This document shows, piece by piece, positions 46,620 through 55,577 of a stretch of 64,000 nucleotides of DNA. Every line of letters starts with the position of its first letter. The stretch's first letter is position 1. The stretch comes from Actinomycetota bacterium (GTDB lineage: Bacteria; Actinomycetota; Actinomycetes; S36-B12; CAIYMF01): assembly GCA_020161245.1 (NCBI GenBank), contig JAIUOK010000010.1:1-64000 (forward strand), given 5' to 3'. Below the pieces are notes generated by a model, which saw nothing but the letters and a program-made list of their open reading frames with translations, was not told the DNA's origin and ran no database searches. The translations under genes were made by a program, and so were the position numbers.

Positions 46620-48998
46620 TCATCCTGCGTCGTGCGGGGCCTCGTCACCAACCGGGTCGCCGGAATCGTGACGGATGCCGGCCACCGCGTGGACGATGCT
46701 GATGGCGGCTGCGCCCAGGATGCCTACCCCGACCGCGATCAGCCCGTCGGTGTCGGGCGCCCACGAGATGGCGAACAGCTTCGAGAACAGGGGGATGTAC
46801 AGCACCCCGAGGAAGGCCACGAGCATGGCAGCGCAGATGCCGACGCGGATGAGGTCGTAGGGCCGGGCGACCTGGACGAGGATCCACCACGACACGATGA
46901 ACAGCGTCACGCAGGCGGCGGCCTGGGCCTGCGGCACGTCGTCGCCGGTGACCTTCATGACGCTGAGGTAGGTGATGTACGCCGAGATGGCGATGACCGC
47001 GCCGGAGGGCATCGCGAACTTGATCACGCGGCCGAAGAAGCCCTTCTTGAACCGCTGCGTGTTGGGCAGCAGGGCCAGGAAGAACGCGGGCGTCCCGATG
47101 GTGAGCGCGGTGACCACCGTGAGGTGGCGGTTGAGGAACGGGAAGGGCAGCGTGAGAAGGATCGTGGCGACCGAGACGAGCATCGCGTAGAAGCTCTTGC
47201 TCAGGAACAGCTGGGAGACGCGCTCGACGTTGCCGAGCACCCGGCGGCCCTCGGCCACCACCGACGGCATGACGGCGAAGCGGTCGTCGAGCAGCACGAT
47301 CTGCGCGACCGACCGGGTGGCCCCGGCCCCCGACCCCATCGCGATGCCGAGGTCGGCGTCCTTGAGCGCGAGCACGTCGTTGACGCCGTCGCCGGTCATC
47401 GCGACGACGTGCCCCTTGCTCTGCAGCGCACCGACCATGGCCCGCTTCTGCGCGGGCGTCACCCGGCCGAACACGCTGTGCGTCTCCAGGATCTCGGCCA
47501 GCTCGGCCTGGTCGTCCGGGAGCGTGCGCGCGTCGACGGGGTCGTCGGCCCCGGGCACGCCGGCCTGCGTCGCGATCGCGCCCACGGTGACGGCGTTGTC
47601 GCCGCTGATCACCTTGAGCTTCACGTTCTGGTCGAGGAAGTAGGCCACGGTGTCGGCGGCGTCGGAGCGCAGGGTCTGGTTGATGACGACCAGCGCCGCC
47701 GGACGGATCGGGCCGGTACCGGCGTCGGCGTCGGGCTCGCCCTCGGCGGCGGCGAGGACCAGGACGCGTGCCCCGGCGGAGGCGAGGCCGTCGCCCTTCT
47801 GACGCACCGGGTCGCCGTCGGGCAGCAGCATCTCCGGTGCCCCGAGCACCCAGGCGCCACGCCCCTCGAAGGTGGCGCTCGACCACTTGCGCGCGCTGTT
47901 GAACGGCACGGCCGACGTCGCGGTCCAGCCCTCGGGTCCGGGGTAGGACGACGCGATGGCGGCGAGCGTCGCGTTGGGGTCCTGCTCGCTGGCGCCCAGC
48001 GCTCCGAGGACGGCGCCGACATCGACCGACTCGTCGAGCGTCACGACCTGGTGCACCGACATGCCCGGCTCGGTGAGGGTGCCGGTCTTGTCGACGCAGA
48101 CGACGTCGACGCGGGCGAGCACCTCGACTGCCGGCATGTCCTGCACGAGGGCCTTGCGCTGGGCCAGCCGGATGACGCTGACCGCCATCGCGACGCTGGT
48201 GAGCAGCACCAGCCCCTCGGGCACCATCGTGATGACGCCCGGCACCGTGCCGGCGACCGACTTCTTGAGGTCGCCGTCGGTCGCCTGCCACTGCGACCAG
48301 AACAGCAGCGCGCCGACCGGGATGAGGAAGTAGGACACGATCCGGATGAACCGCATGATCGAGTAGCGGAGCTCGGACCGGGTCAGGGAGAACTTGCTCG
48401 CCTCGTCGACGATCTGCGAGGCGTAGGAGGCGTGCCCGACCTTCGTCGCGCGGACGATCCCCGAGCCCGCGACGACGAACGACCCCGACAGCACCTCGTC
48501 GCCGACCGCCTTGTCGACCGAGTCGGCCTCGCCGGTGAGCAGCGACTCGTCGAGCTCGAGCCCCTGCGACTCCACCACCTCGGCGTCGACGAGCATCTGG
48601 TCGCCGGTGCGCAGCAGGATCAGGTCGTCCTCGACCACCTCGTTCGGCGGGATCTCGGCGTCGACGCCGTCGCGGCGCACCATCGCCTGCTGCTGGCCGA
48701 CGAGGCTCAGCTTCGCCAGCGTCCGGGCGGCTCGGTACTCCTGGATGATGCCGATCGCCGTGTTGACCACGATGACGAGCCCGAACAGCGAGTCGATGAG
48801 CGGCGCCGCCCACAGCATGAGGATCCAGAGGGACCCGATGAGGGCGTTGAAGTAGGTCAGCGTGTTCGCGCGGACGATGTCGGAGAGGCTGCGTGCGTTC
48901 TTGTCCTTGACGTGGTTGACGCGGCCGGCGGCCACCCGCTCGGCGACGTCGGCGGCGGACAGGCCGCGGGCGGGATCGATCTCGGCGGCCGTCGTCAC
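46620..48998 (-). CDS. ctpE: CtpE-like cation-translocating P-type ATPase
   Basis: The 792-aa pump has [19 protein letters not shown] (A-domain TGE), [16 protein letters not shown] in the transmembrane ion site, the phosphorylation motif [13 protein letters not shown], an N-domain with [10 protein letters not shown], and [22 protein letters not shown] in the hinge. Ten helices are predicted. Length and overall layout match mycobacterial CtpE, implicated in calcium uptake. There are no N-terminal metal-binding cysteines. The GTG at 48998 follows a TACGGT box by six bases. Confidence 0.9.
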   Translation of the reverse strand: MTTAAEIDPARGLSAADVAERVAAGRVNHVKDKNARSLSDIVRANTLTYFNALIGSLWILMLWAAPLIDSLFGLVIVVNTAIGIIQEYRAARTLAKLSLVGQQQAMVRRDGVDAEIPPNEVVEDDLILLRTGDQMLVDAEVVESQGLELDESLLTGEADSVDKAVGDEVLSGSFVVAGSGIVRATKVGHASYASQIVDEASKFSLTRSELRYSIMRFIRIVSYFLIPVGALLFWSQWQATDGDLKKSVAGTVPGVITMVPEGLVLLTSVAMAVSVIRLAQRKALVQDMPAVEVLARVDVVCVDKTGTLTEPGMSVHQVVTLDESVDVGAVLGALGASEQDPNATLAAIASSYPGPEGWTATSAVPFNSARKWSSATFEGRGAWVLGAPEMLLPDGDPVRQKGDGLASAGARVLVLAAAEGEPDADAGTGPIRPAALVVINQTLRSDAADTVAYFLDQNVKLKVISGDNAVTVGAIATQAGVPGADDPVDARTLPDDQAELAEILETHSVFGRVTPAQKRAMVGALQSKGHVVAMTGDGVNDVLALKDADLGIAMGSGAGATRSVAQIVLLDDRFAVMPSVVAEGRRVLGNVERVSQLFLSKSFYAMLVSVATILLTLPFPFLNRHLTVVTALTIGTPAFFLALLPNTQRFKKGFFGRVIKFAMPSGAVIAISAYITYLSVMKVTGDDVPQAQAAACVTLFIVSWWILVQVARPYDLIRVGICAAMLVAFLGVLYIPLFSKLFAISWAPDTDGLIAVGVGILGAAAISIVHAVAGIRHDSGDPVGDEAPHDAG

Positions 48999-49004
48999 CG
49001 GCCC

Positions 49005-49010
49005 ACCGTA
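49005..49010 (-). promoter_or_regulatory. -10 box of ctpE (leaderless)
   Basis: Minus-strand TACGGT ends six bases before the GTG at 48998. Confidence 0.5.
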
Positions 49011-49125
49011 CGGCCTGCTCCGCGCGCCCGTGGGCCCGCGCCCGACGAAACCGTGACGTAGGGGACCCGCTGGGCAAGTGCGACGCGTCGGAAGAGCGAC
49101 GCCTCGCCCCTCCGGATCGAGCCGG

Positions 49126-50052
49126 TCAGCGGTGCAGGCCGTCGAGCAGCTCGAGGATGATCCCTTCGCGCAGAGCCCACGGCCCGATCTCGACACGCTC
49201 GACGGCGAGGATGTCCATGGCCGCCTCTGCCACGACGGCGCCCGCGAGCAGCTGGCCGGCGCGCCCGGGGCTGACGCCGGGAAGCGCGGCGCGCTCCTTC
49301 GTGGTCATGGTCGCGAGCTTGGGCACCCAGGTGCGGAGGTCGTCGCGGGCGAGGTAGCGCTTGGCGAACGGGCCCTCGCTGTAGGGCGCCGCCCCGGCGA
49401 TGCGCGCGAGCGAGCGGAAGGTCTTGCTCGTGGCGACCACATGGCGGGGCTCGCCGGCGCGCGCGACCCGGTGGGCGACGTCGGCGATGGTGGCGCGGGC
49501 GTGCTTGCGCATCGCGCGCACCTCGTCGGACTGCGGCGGGTCGTGATGCACGAACGCGCGCGTGGTGCGGCCGGCGCCGAGGGGCACGGAGATCGCGACG
49601 TCCGGCGCCTCGTCGGCCCCCACCGCGATCTCGAGCGAGCCGCCGCCGATGTCGAGGCAGAGCAGGCGGCCCGATGACCAGCCGAACCAGCGGCGCACCG
49701 CCAGGAACGTCAGCCGGGCCTCGTCCGGGCCGGACAGCACCGTGAGGTCGACGCCGGTGCGCTCCCGGACCGTCGTCAGCACGTCCTCGCCGTTCGCGGC
49801 CTCCCGGATCGCCGACGTCGCGAACGCATGCATCTGGGTGACGCCGAGGTCCTCGGCGACATCCTGCGCCGAGCGGACGAACGTCACGAGCTTGTCGATG
49901 CCCACGTCGCTGATGCGCTCGCCGACGAGGTGCTCCGCCAGGCGCATCTCGGTCTTGTGCGAGTGGGCTGGCAGAGGCGCCGCGCCGTGGTGCGCATCGA
50001 CGACGAGCAGATGGACCGTGTTGGATCCGACGTCCAGAACACCCAGGCGCAC
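49126..50052 (-). CDS. Ppx/GppA phosphatase family protein
   Basis: The 308-aa protein has the ASKHA phosphate-1 loop [29 protein letters not shown], the phosphate-2 loop [15 protein letters not shown] and [12 protein letters not shown]. Members cleave polyphosphate or pppGpp; short actinobacterial forms like this lack the C-terminal HD domain. The GTG follows a TAGCCT box by six bases. Confidence 0.9.
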   Translation of the reverse strand: MRLGVLDVGSNTVHLLVVDAHHGAAPLPAHSHKTEMRLAEHLVGERISDVGIDKLVTFVRSAQDVAEDLGVTQMHAFATSAIREAANGEDVLTTVRERTGVDLTVLSGPDEARLTFLAVRRWFGWSSGRLLCLDIGGGSLEIAVGADEAPDVAISVPLGAGRTTRAFVHHDPPQSDEVRAMRKHARATIADVAHRVARAGEPRHVVATSKTFRSLARIAGAAPYSEGPFAKRYLARDDLRTWVPKLATMTTKERAALPGVSPGRAGQLLAGAVVAEAAMDILAVERVEIGPWALREGIILELLDGLHR

Positions 50053-50058
50053 ACCGCC

Positions 50059-50064
50059 AGGCTA
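50059..50064 (-). promoter_or_regulatory. -10 box of the ppx-like gene (leaderless)
   Basis: Minus-strand TAGCCT ends six bases before the GTG at 50052. Confidence 0.5.
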
Positions 50065-50067
50065 GTG

Positions 50068-50141
50068 GCCCCCCGGGTTTCCCGATGAAGGGTCCCTCGG
50101 ACCATGAGAGCCAGACACTTCTGCCCTTCATCGCCGGGGCC
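50068..50141. repeat. GATGAAGGG-type palindromic repeat, copy C
   Basis: GGCCCC..CGG and GATGAAGGG on the left pair with CCCTTCATC and CCGGGGCC on the right around a 31-nt loop. It lies between two divergent promoters. The first 13 bases of its inner arm (GATGAAGGGTCCC) are identical to the repeat ends near 52679, and one base differs from those at 51532. Confidence 0.7.
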
Positions 50142-50204
50142 GTGACGGAGTCGTGGTCGTGGCCCGACCCGCGGGTCCGTCACACCGGCGTCACGTGCAG
50201 CGCC

Positions 50205-50210
50205 TAGGGT
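50205..50210 (+). promoter_or_regulatory. -10 box of Cys-rich protein gene (leaderless)
   Basis: TAGGGT ends six bases before the GTG at 50217. Confidence 0.5.
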
Positions 50211-50216
50211 GACGCC

Positions 50217-51077
50217 GTGGCTGCCAAGAACAAGAGCACCCCCGTCGACGTCGTCATCGGCCGTCGCGGCGACGAGGTACCGCTGGACTTCCCGCGCGCG
50301 TACGTCGAGTTCCCGGACCCGGCCGACTCCGACGGCACGACGGTCTACCGGTGCGATCTCACGTGGCTGACGAGCCGGTGGACCTGCATCTACGGCAACG
50401 GCTGCCACGGCATCGACGCGAGCAAGCCCGACGACGGCTGCTGCGTGCTCGGCGCGCACTTCGCCGACAAGGACGACGAGAAGCGCACCAAGAAGTACGC
50501 CGCGATGCTCACGCCCGAGACCTGGCAGTTCCACAAGCAGGGCACCAAGAAGGGCTTCGTCGAGAAGGACGAGGACGGCGCCCGCAAGACACGCGTGCAC
50601 GAGGGTGCGTGCATCTTCCTCAACCGGCAGGGCTTCGAGGGCGGCGCCGGGTGCGCGCTGCACCAGCTCGCCGGCCGGATCGGCGAGCCGATCACCGTCG
50701 TCAAGCCCGACGTGTGCTGGCAGCTGCCGGTGCGCCGGACCTTCCAGCACGTCGAGCGGCCGGACGGCACCGAGATCCTGCTGGTGACCATCGGCGAGTA
50801 CGACCGCCGCGGCTGGGGCTCGGGCGGCCACGACCTCGACTGGTACTGCAGCGGGTCGACCGAGGCGCACGTCGCCGCGGAGCCGGTCTTCGTCACCGAG
50901 AAGGGCACGCTCGTCGAGCTCATGGGCGAGGCGGCCTACCACGTGCTCGCGGCCCACTGCGAGGCGCGGATGGCCGCCCTCACCGCCGCGCGCACGGTCG
51001 CCGCCAAGCAGCGCTCCGCCGCCGCGCGCGAGGCCGCCCTCCTCCCGTTCGCCCCCCACCCCGCCGACCCGGTCTGA
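50217..51077 (+). CDS. Cysteine-rich protein of unknown function (YkgJ/DUF3109-like)
   Basis: The 286-aa protein has clustered cysteines in [21 protein letters not shown] and [20 protein letters not shown], plus VCWQLPV and DWYCSG. This resembles the metal- or Fe-S-binding YkgJ/DUF3109 type arrangement; the ligands and role are unproven. An Ala/Arg-rich helix closes the protein. It is transcribed divergently from ppx and is followed 39 nt later by the YjbR gene. The start is fixed by the -10 box. Confidence 0.7.
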   Translation: MAAKNKSTPVDVVIGRRGDEVPLDFPRAYVEFPDPADSDGTTVYRCDLTWLTSRWTCIYGNGCHGIDASKPDDGCCVLGAHFADKDDEKRTKKYAAMLTPETWQFHKQGTKKGFVEKDEDGARKTRVHEGACIFLNRQGFEGGAGCALHQLAGRIGEPITVVKPDVCWQLPVRRTFQHVERPDGTEILLVTIGEYDRRGWGSGGHDLDWYCSGSTEAHVAAEPVFVTEKGTLVELMGEAAYHVLAAHCEARMAALTAARTVAAKQRSAAAREAALLPFAPHPADPV

Positions 51078-51104
51078 CCCGCCGGAGCTGTCGGGGCGAC
51101 GACG

Positions 51105-51110
51105 TACGGT
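51105..51110 (+). promoter_or_regulatory. -10 box of YjbR gene (leaderless)
   Basis: TACGGT ends six bases before the ATG at 51117. Confidence 0.5.
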
Positions 51111-51116
51111 CGGGGC

Positions 51117-51536
51117 ATGGCCCGACGCCGCCCGAGCGACCAGCGCGCCCTCGCCGAGTCGGTGCTGCGCGAGCTGCCCGGCGTCGCGCTCACCCATCCG
51201 TTCGGCGACGACGTCGACGTCTGGAAGGTCGCGGCCGGCCCTGAGGGCGGCGGCGGCAAGATGATCTGCATCGCCGACCTCGACGCCGACCCCGGCCGAG
51301 TGACGCTCAAGGTGGATCCGCCGATCGGCGTCGCGCTCGTCGCGGAGCACGAGGCGATCACGCCGGGCTACCACACCGACAAGCGGCACTGGATCACCGT
51401 CGTCCTCGACGGCACCGTGCCCGACACCCTCCTGCGCGAGCTGCTCGAGGACTCCTACGACCTCGTCGTCCACGCCCTCCCCGCCCGCACCCGCTTCCTC
51501 ATCGACCCAGACCGCTTCCCGCCCCCTTCTCGATGA
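51117..51536 (+). CDS. MmcQ/YjbR (CyaY-like fold) protein
   Basis: The 139-aa protein shows LRELPGVALTHPFGDDVDVWKV, MICIADLD, LKVDPPIG and TPGYHTDKRHWITVVLDGTVPDTLLRELLEDSYDLV, the YjbR signature. YjbR proteins have a double-wing DNA-binding-like fold with no settled function. The TGA stop lies inside the left end (GATGAGGGG) of the palindromic repeat at 51532. Confidence 0.87.
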   Translation: MARRRPSDQRALAESVLRELPGVALTHPFGDDVDVWKVAAGPEGGGGKMICIADLDADPGRVTLKVDPPIGVALVAEHEAITPGYHTDKRHWITVVLDGTVPDTLLRELLEDSYDLVVHALPARTRFLIDPDRFPPPSR

Positions 51537-51581
51537 GGGGTCCCCATGACCAATAGACCGGTACAGGGGTTCCACTCATCG
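51532..51581. repeat. Palindromic repeat, left copy flanking the AbiEi/DUF559-like gene
   Basis: The element runs from GATGAGGGGTCCCC to GGGGTTCCACTCATC and is itself an imperfect hairpin. Its two ends supply the TGA stops of the converging genes (51534-51536 plus, 51578-51576 minus). Positions 51532-51565 are repeated inverted at 52646-52679 with 32 of 34 identities. Confidence 0.85.
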
Positions 51582-52562
51582 GGCGCACGGCGTGACGAGG
51601 ACTGACGGTGCAGGGCGCCCGGCCGCCGAGCGGATTGCTGTCCAGACCTCATCGAGAACGGCCTCGTGGTCCCCGTCGAGCCTTCGCGGCGATGCGTGGA
51701 TCACGCTCAGGCCATGGGCAGTCATGCGGGCATGTCGGCGCATCGTCGCCTCCCAGGACTCGACGCCGAAGTGGTACTCGCGCGAATCGATCTCCAGGGC
51801 AACGCCGGTTGCCGGGTCGTAGGCGTCAGGGCAGGCCAAGAAGGTGCCGTCCAGGAGATGGATCTGCGGATTCAACACCATGCGGCTGAGGCCGACGGCG
51901 TCCAGGAGCTCGGGTAGGCGAGCCTCAGGGACCGAGCGCGCGCCAGCGAAGACCGCCTCGAGCGCGAGCCTCGCGAACCTGGAGCCGCGCTTCTGGCCCT
52001 TGATGCGCTCGTCGTTCAGAGCCTCAGGCGAAGCCAGCCGGCGCTGGACCACTTCGAAGATGAGCGCCTGCACCGCCTCCTCATCCGTGCAGCGCCGGCA
52101 CGCATCCAGCACTGCGCGGTACATGGGCGCGACTCTGAGGAGTCCGTCGTTCCGCGCCACTGGCAGCGATCTCGTCCGCTCCACGACGACGAAGTCCCGG
52201 CTGCTGCGTCGAGCGACATGGTCTACGAGGAGCAGCGCCTCGTTCTCGAGCCCGAACGCAGGACGGAACGCGGCCTTCAGGCCCCGCCGGCGCAGGATCG
52301 CAGCGCCGGACAGCACCGACTCGGGGCCGCCGTAGAGCTGAGCGCCTGCGAGGTACTGCGCGGGGCTGACGGTGTGCCTGGGCTCGAAGCGGTGGACGCC
52401 GTAGATCAACCGGCTGAACATCCCTCCGACTTGTTGCTCGTGCCAGAGGACCGTCTGCCGAGGTACGCCCAAGTCGCGCAACTGGGCAGACGTGATGAGC
52501 CCGTACTGCTGGGCGGCGACGTCTCGGACTTGCTCTCGGGTCCAGGTAGCTCGGGGCGGCAT
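51576..52562 (-). CDS. AbiEi-type wHTH plus DUF559/PD-(D/E)XK-like protein
   Basis: The 328-aa protein begins with a winged-helix region like type IV antitoxin AbiEi (REQVRDVAAQQYGLITSAQLRDLGVPRQTV), written as VAAQQYGLITSAQLRDLG. A middle segment with LSGAAILRRRGLK and VVVERTRSLPVA follows, and a C-terminal Vsr/DUF559-like nuclease fold with ACPDAYDP (near residue 243) and VALEIDSREYHFG (E257-x-D259). Hand counts on sample lines give about 65-70% GC against 78% in radA, suggesting transfer. It is framed by 34-bp inverted repeats. No toxin partner is adjacent. The role is unknown; defence or DNA processing is conjecture. Confidence 0.7.
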   Translation of the reverse strand: MPPRATWTREQVRDVAAQQYGLITSAQLRDLGVPRQTVLWHEQQVGGMFSRLIYGVHRFEPRHTVSPAQYLAGAQLYGGPESVLSGAAILRRRGLKAAFRPAFGLENEALLLVDHVARRSSRDFVVVERTRSLPVARNDGLLRVAPMYRAVLDACRRCTDEEAVQALIFEVVQRRLASPEALNDERIKGQKRGSRFARLALEAVFAGARSVPEARLPELLDAVGLSRMVLNPQIHLLDGTFLACPDAYDPATGVALEIDSREYHFGVESWEATMRRHARMTAHGLSVIHASPRRLDGDHEAVLDEVWTAIRSAAGRPAPSVLVTPCAR

Positions 52563-52645
52563 GGGGGCAGCGTGAGGCAGCGGGCCGCCCGGTCCGCGGG
52601 GCGCGCCGCTGTCCTGTGGACGACGGCCACCGTGAGGGGAGCCTG

Positions 52646-52679
52646 TGTACGGGTCTATTGGTCATGGGGACCCTTCATC
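52646..52679. repeat. Palindromic repeat, right copy (inverted relative to 51532)
   Basis: Its complement begins GATGAAGGGTCCCCATGACC and matches 51532-51565 at 32 of 34 bases; weaker similarity continues inward. It lies between the start of the DUF559-like gene and the radA promoter. Confidence 0.85.
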
Positions 52680-52703
52680 TGAACCCCTGTCGGGCGGGGT
52701 CCG

Positions 52704-52709
52704 TAGGGT
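52704..52709 (+). promoter_or_regulatory. -10 box of radA (leaderless)
   Basis: TAGGGT ends six bases before the radA ATG. Confidence 0.5.
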
Positions 52710-52715
52710 GCGGGC

Positions 52716-54125
52716 ATGGCGAAGGCGAGGGCGGCGGGGTTCCGGTGCACGGAGTGCGGGTGGATCTCGCCGAAGTGGGTCGGGCGCTGCGGGGAGTGCC
52801 AGGCGTGGGGCACCGTGGCGGAGCAGTCGGCGCCCACCTCCGCGACGGGCCTCAAGAGCCGCACCGACGGCGTGGCGCCGACGCGCCGGGCGCGCCCGGT
52901 GTCGCAGATCGCCGAGGAGCACGTCGTCCGGTCGACGACGGGCATCGGCGAGTTCGACCGGGTCCTCGGCGGCGGCCTCGTCCCGGGGCAGGTCGTGCTG
53001 GTGGCGGGCGAGCCCGGGGTCGGCAAGTCCACCCTGCTGCTCGCGGTGGCCCACGAGGTCGCCGAGCGCGGCGGCGGCACTGTCCTGTACGTCAGCGGCG
53101 AGGAGTCGGTCGAGCAGATCGGCGTCCGCGCCCGGCGTACCGGGGCCGGCTCCGACCGGCTGCTGCTCGCCGACGAGAACGACCTCGCCACGGTCCTCGG
53201 CCACGTCGAGGAGCACGACCCCGCGCTCATCGTCGTCGACTCCGTCCAGACCATCGCCAGCTCCGACGTCGAGGGCCGCGCCGGCGGCGTCGCCCAGGTC
53301 GTCGAGGTCACCCAGGTCCTCAGCCGCGTCGCGAAGTCACGGCGCACCCCGCTGCTCGTCGTGGGTCAGTCCACGAAGGACTCCAGCATCGCGGGGCCGC
53401 GCGCCCTCGAGCACCTCGTCGACACCGTGCTCACCTTCGAGGGCGACCGCCACACCGCCCTGCGACTGCTGCGCGCCGTGAAGAACCGCTACGGCCCGGC
53501 CGACGAGATCGTCTGCTTCGAGCAGACCGAGGACGGCCTGCGCGAGGTCGTCGACCCCAGCGACCTGTTCCGCGAGCACCGCGAGAAGCCGGTGCCCGGC
53601 ACCTGCGTCACGGTGACGGTCGAGGGACGCCGGCCGATGCTGGCCGAGGTCCAGTCGCTCGTGACCGAGTCGGCCACGCCCAACCCCCGCCGCGGTGTCA
53701 GCGGCCTCGACGCCGCACGCGTGGCGATGCTGGTGGCCGTCACCGAGCGGTCGGTGCGCCGGCGCATCTCCGACCGCGAGGTGTACGTCGCCACCGTCGG
53801 CGGCGCCAAGCTCGCCGATCCCGCCGTCGACCTCGCCGTCTGCCTGGCGATCGCGTCGGCCAGCCTCGGCCGGGCGCTGCACGCCGACGTCATCGCGATC
53901 GGCGAGGTGGCGCTGTCGGGCGACGTCCGGCGCGTGCCGTTCCTCGCCCAGCGCGTCGCCGAGGCGCGCCGCCTGGGCTACCAGCGCATCCTCGTGCCGC
54001 GGGGCACGAAGTCCCTGCTGCCGGCCGAGCTGCAGGGCGGGCCGGGGCCCGACGGCGTCCGGGTCACCGAGGTCGGCCACCTCGAGGAGGCGCTCGGCAT
54101 GCTCCGCCACCTCTCCGTCGTCTGA
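52716..54125 (+). CDS. radA: DNA repair protein RadA/Sms
   Basis: This RecA-like, DnaB-type helicase aids recombination branch migration. The 469-aa product has the N-terminal zinc finger CTECGWISPKWVGRCGEC, Walker A GEPGVGKSTL, Walker B region ALIVVDSVQT, the RadA motif VKNRYGPADEI and a Lon-protease-like C-terminal domain (GVSGLDAARVAMLVAV). The usual neighbour disA follows. The last 27 or so codons are duplicated 150 bp downstream. Confidence 0.95.
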   Translation: MAKARAAGFRCTECGWISPKWVGRCGECQAWGTVAEQSAPTSATGLKSRTDGVAPTRRARPVSQIAEEHVVRSTTGIGEFDRVLGGGLVPGQVVLVAGEPGVGKSTLLLAVAHEVAERGGGTVLYVSGEESVEQIGVRARRTGAGSDRLLLADENDLATVLGHVEEHDPALIVVDSVQTIASSDVEGRAGGVAQVVEVTQVLSRVAKSRRTPLLVVGQSTKDSSIAGPRALEHLVDTVLTFEGDRHTALRLLRAVKNRYGPADEIVCFEQTEDGLREVVDPSDLFREHREKPVPGTCVTVTVEGRRPMLAEVQSLVTESATPNPRRGVSGLDAARVAMLVAVTERSVRRRISDREVYVATVGGAKLADPAVDLAVCLAIASASLGRALHADVIAIGEVALSGDVRRVPFLAQRVAEARRLGYQRILVPRGTKSLLPAELQGGPGPDGVRVTEVGHLEEALGMLRHLSVV

Positions 54126-54179
54126 CCATCGCCCGCGAGACGAGGACGGCGGGCAGACGTCCAGCGCACGACTGCGTTG

Positions 54180-54274
54180 CTGCAGGGCGGGCCGGGGCCG
54201 ACGGCGTCCGGGTCACCGAGGTCGGCCACCTCGAGGAGGCGCTCGGCATGCTCCGCCACATCGCCGACCTCTGA
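54180..54274 (+). pseudogene. Duplicated 3' fragment of radA
   Basis: Positions 54180-54259 repeat 54030-54110 (radA codons ending in LEEALGMLRH) with one deleted C in the GGCCGGGGCC run and no other difference seen. The tails then differ (HLSVV against HIADL) before a TGA. The fragment has no start or upstream domain and is separated from the radA stop by 54 nt of unrelated sequence. It is a remnant of a partial tandem duplication or of recombination with a variant radA. Confidence 0.85.
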
Positions 54275-54425
54275 CCGGACCCGCCCCGTCGCGAGGACGG
54301 GGACGAGGCGGCCGCTGACGGCAGCGGGCAGGCCGCCCACGGGGCGGCGTCGCCCGGTCGGCGCAACGGCGTCCCGCAGACGGGCACCCGTCGGCCGCGC
54401 GGCAGGCGTCGCTCCCGCAGCCCGA

Positions 54426-54431
54426 TACAGT
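54426..54431 (+). promoter_or_regulatory. -10 candidate of disA
   Basis: TACAGT lies about 48 nt upstream of the disA GTG, giving a short leader that contains the GGGGG ribosome site. Confidence 0.35.
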
Positions 54432-54478
54432 GGCGGTGTCCGGGACGCCGGACATCTCCAGCAGACCCGGGGGCAGCA

Positions 54479-55576
54479 GTGGCGGCCGAGAAGACCGACG
54501 TCGACGCTGCGCTGCGCGCGGCGATCGCCCAGGTGGCTCCCGGCACGGTGCTCCGCGACGGCCTCGAGCGCATCCTGCGCGGCCGCACCGGCGGTCTCGT
54601 CGTCCTCGGCCACGACCGCCAGGTCGAGGCGATGGCGTCCGGCGGCTTCTCCCTCGACGTCGAGTTCTCGGCGCAGCGCCTGCGCGAGCTGGCGAAGATG
54701 GACGGCGCGGTGATCTGCGACCGCGACGCCACCCGTCTGCTGCGCGCGGCCGTGCAGCTGCTGCCGGATCCCACCATCCCCACCGACGAGCAGGGCACGC
54801 GCCACCGCACCGCCGACCGCGTCTCCAAGAGCAGCGGCTTCCCGGTGGTCAGCGTCAGCAAGTCGATGAACACGATCGCGCTCTACGTCGCCGGACGCCG
54901 CTACGTGCTCGAGGACTCCGGCGCCATCCTCAGCCGCGCCAACCAGGCGCTGGCCACGCTCGAGCGCTACAAGATGCGCCTCGACGAGGTGAGCGGCACG
55001 CTCTCCGCCCTCGAGATCGAGGATCTCGTGACGGTCCGCGACGTCTGCTCGGTCGCGCAGCGCCTGGAGATGGTGCGCCGCATCGCGGCCGAGATCGCCG
55101 ACTACCTCGTCGAGCTCGGCACCGACGGCCGCCTCATGAGCCTGCAGCTCGACGAGCTGGTCGCCGGAGTCGAGACCGACCGCGAGCTAGTCGTCCGCGA
55201 CTACCTGCCGCCGTCGACGAGCGCCAAGAAGAGCCAGCGCGGCCTCGAGCAGGCCCTCACCGACCTCGATGCCCTGACGGCGACCGACCTGCTCGACCTC
55301 GCCAACGTGGCGCGGGCGATCGGCTTCGCGCAGGCACCCGACCAGCTCGACCAGGCGGTGAGCCCCCGCGGCTACCGCCTGCTCGCGCGGGTCCCCCGGC
55401 TCCCCGAGGCCGTGCTCGAGCGGCTCGTCTCCCACTTCGGCGGGCTGCAGCGCCTGCTGGCGGCGTCGATCGACGACCTGCAGGCCGTCGAGGGCGTCGG
55501 CGAGGCCCGGGCGCGATCGATCCGCGAGGGCCTGTCGCGCCTCGCCGAGTCGAGCATCCTCGAGCGGTACGTCTGA
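54479..55576 (+). CDS. disA: DNA integrity scanning diadenylate cyclase DisA
   Basis: DisA makes c-di-AMP and senses branched DNA. The 365-aa product has the cyclase motifs [18 protein letters not shown] (DGA) and [12 protein letters not shown] (RHR), a helical linker and a C-terminal helix-hairpin-helix DNA-binding domain ([19 protein letters not shown]). The GTG has a purine-rich GGGGGCAGCA site upstream. The radA-disA order is typical of actinobacteria. Confidence 0.95.
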   Translation: MAAEKTDVDAALRAAIAQVAPGTVLRDGLERILRGRTGGLVVLGHDRQVEAMASGGFSLDVEFSAQRLRELAKMDGAVICDRDATRLLRAAVQLLPDPTIPTDEQGTRHRTADRVSKSSGFPVVSVSKSMNTIALYVAGRRYVLEDSGAILSRANQALATLERYKMRLDEVSGTLSALEIEDLVTVRDVCSVAQRLEMVRRIAAEIADYLVELGTDGRLMSLQLDELVAGVETDRELVVRDYLPPSTSAKKSQRGLEQALTDLDALTATDLLDLANVARAIGFAQAPDQLDQAVSPRGYRLLARVPRLPEAVLERLVSHFGGLQRLLAASIDDLQAVEGVGEARARSIREGLSRLAESSILERYV

Positions 55577-55577
55577 C

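Noticed and set aside
46599-49061. 820-codon plus-strand open frame opposite ctpE
   Set aside because: Composition-driven shadow of ctpE with no recognisable motif.
52616-54274. Plus-strand open frame running alongside radA into the duplicated fragment
   Set aside because: It is the wrong frame through radA; only its last 25 or so codons coincide with the duplicated RadA C-terminus.
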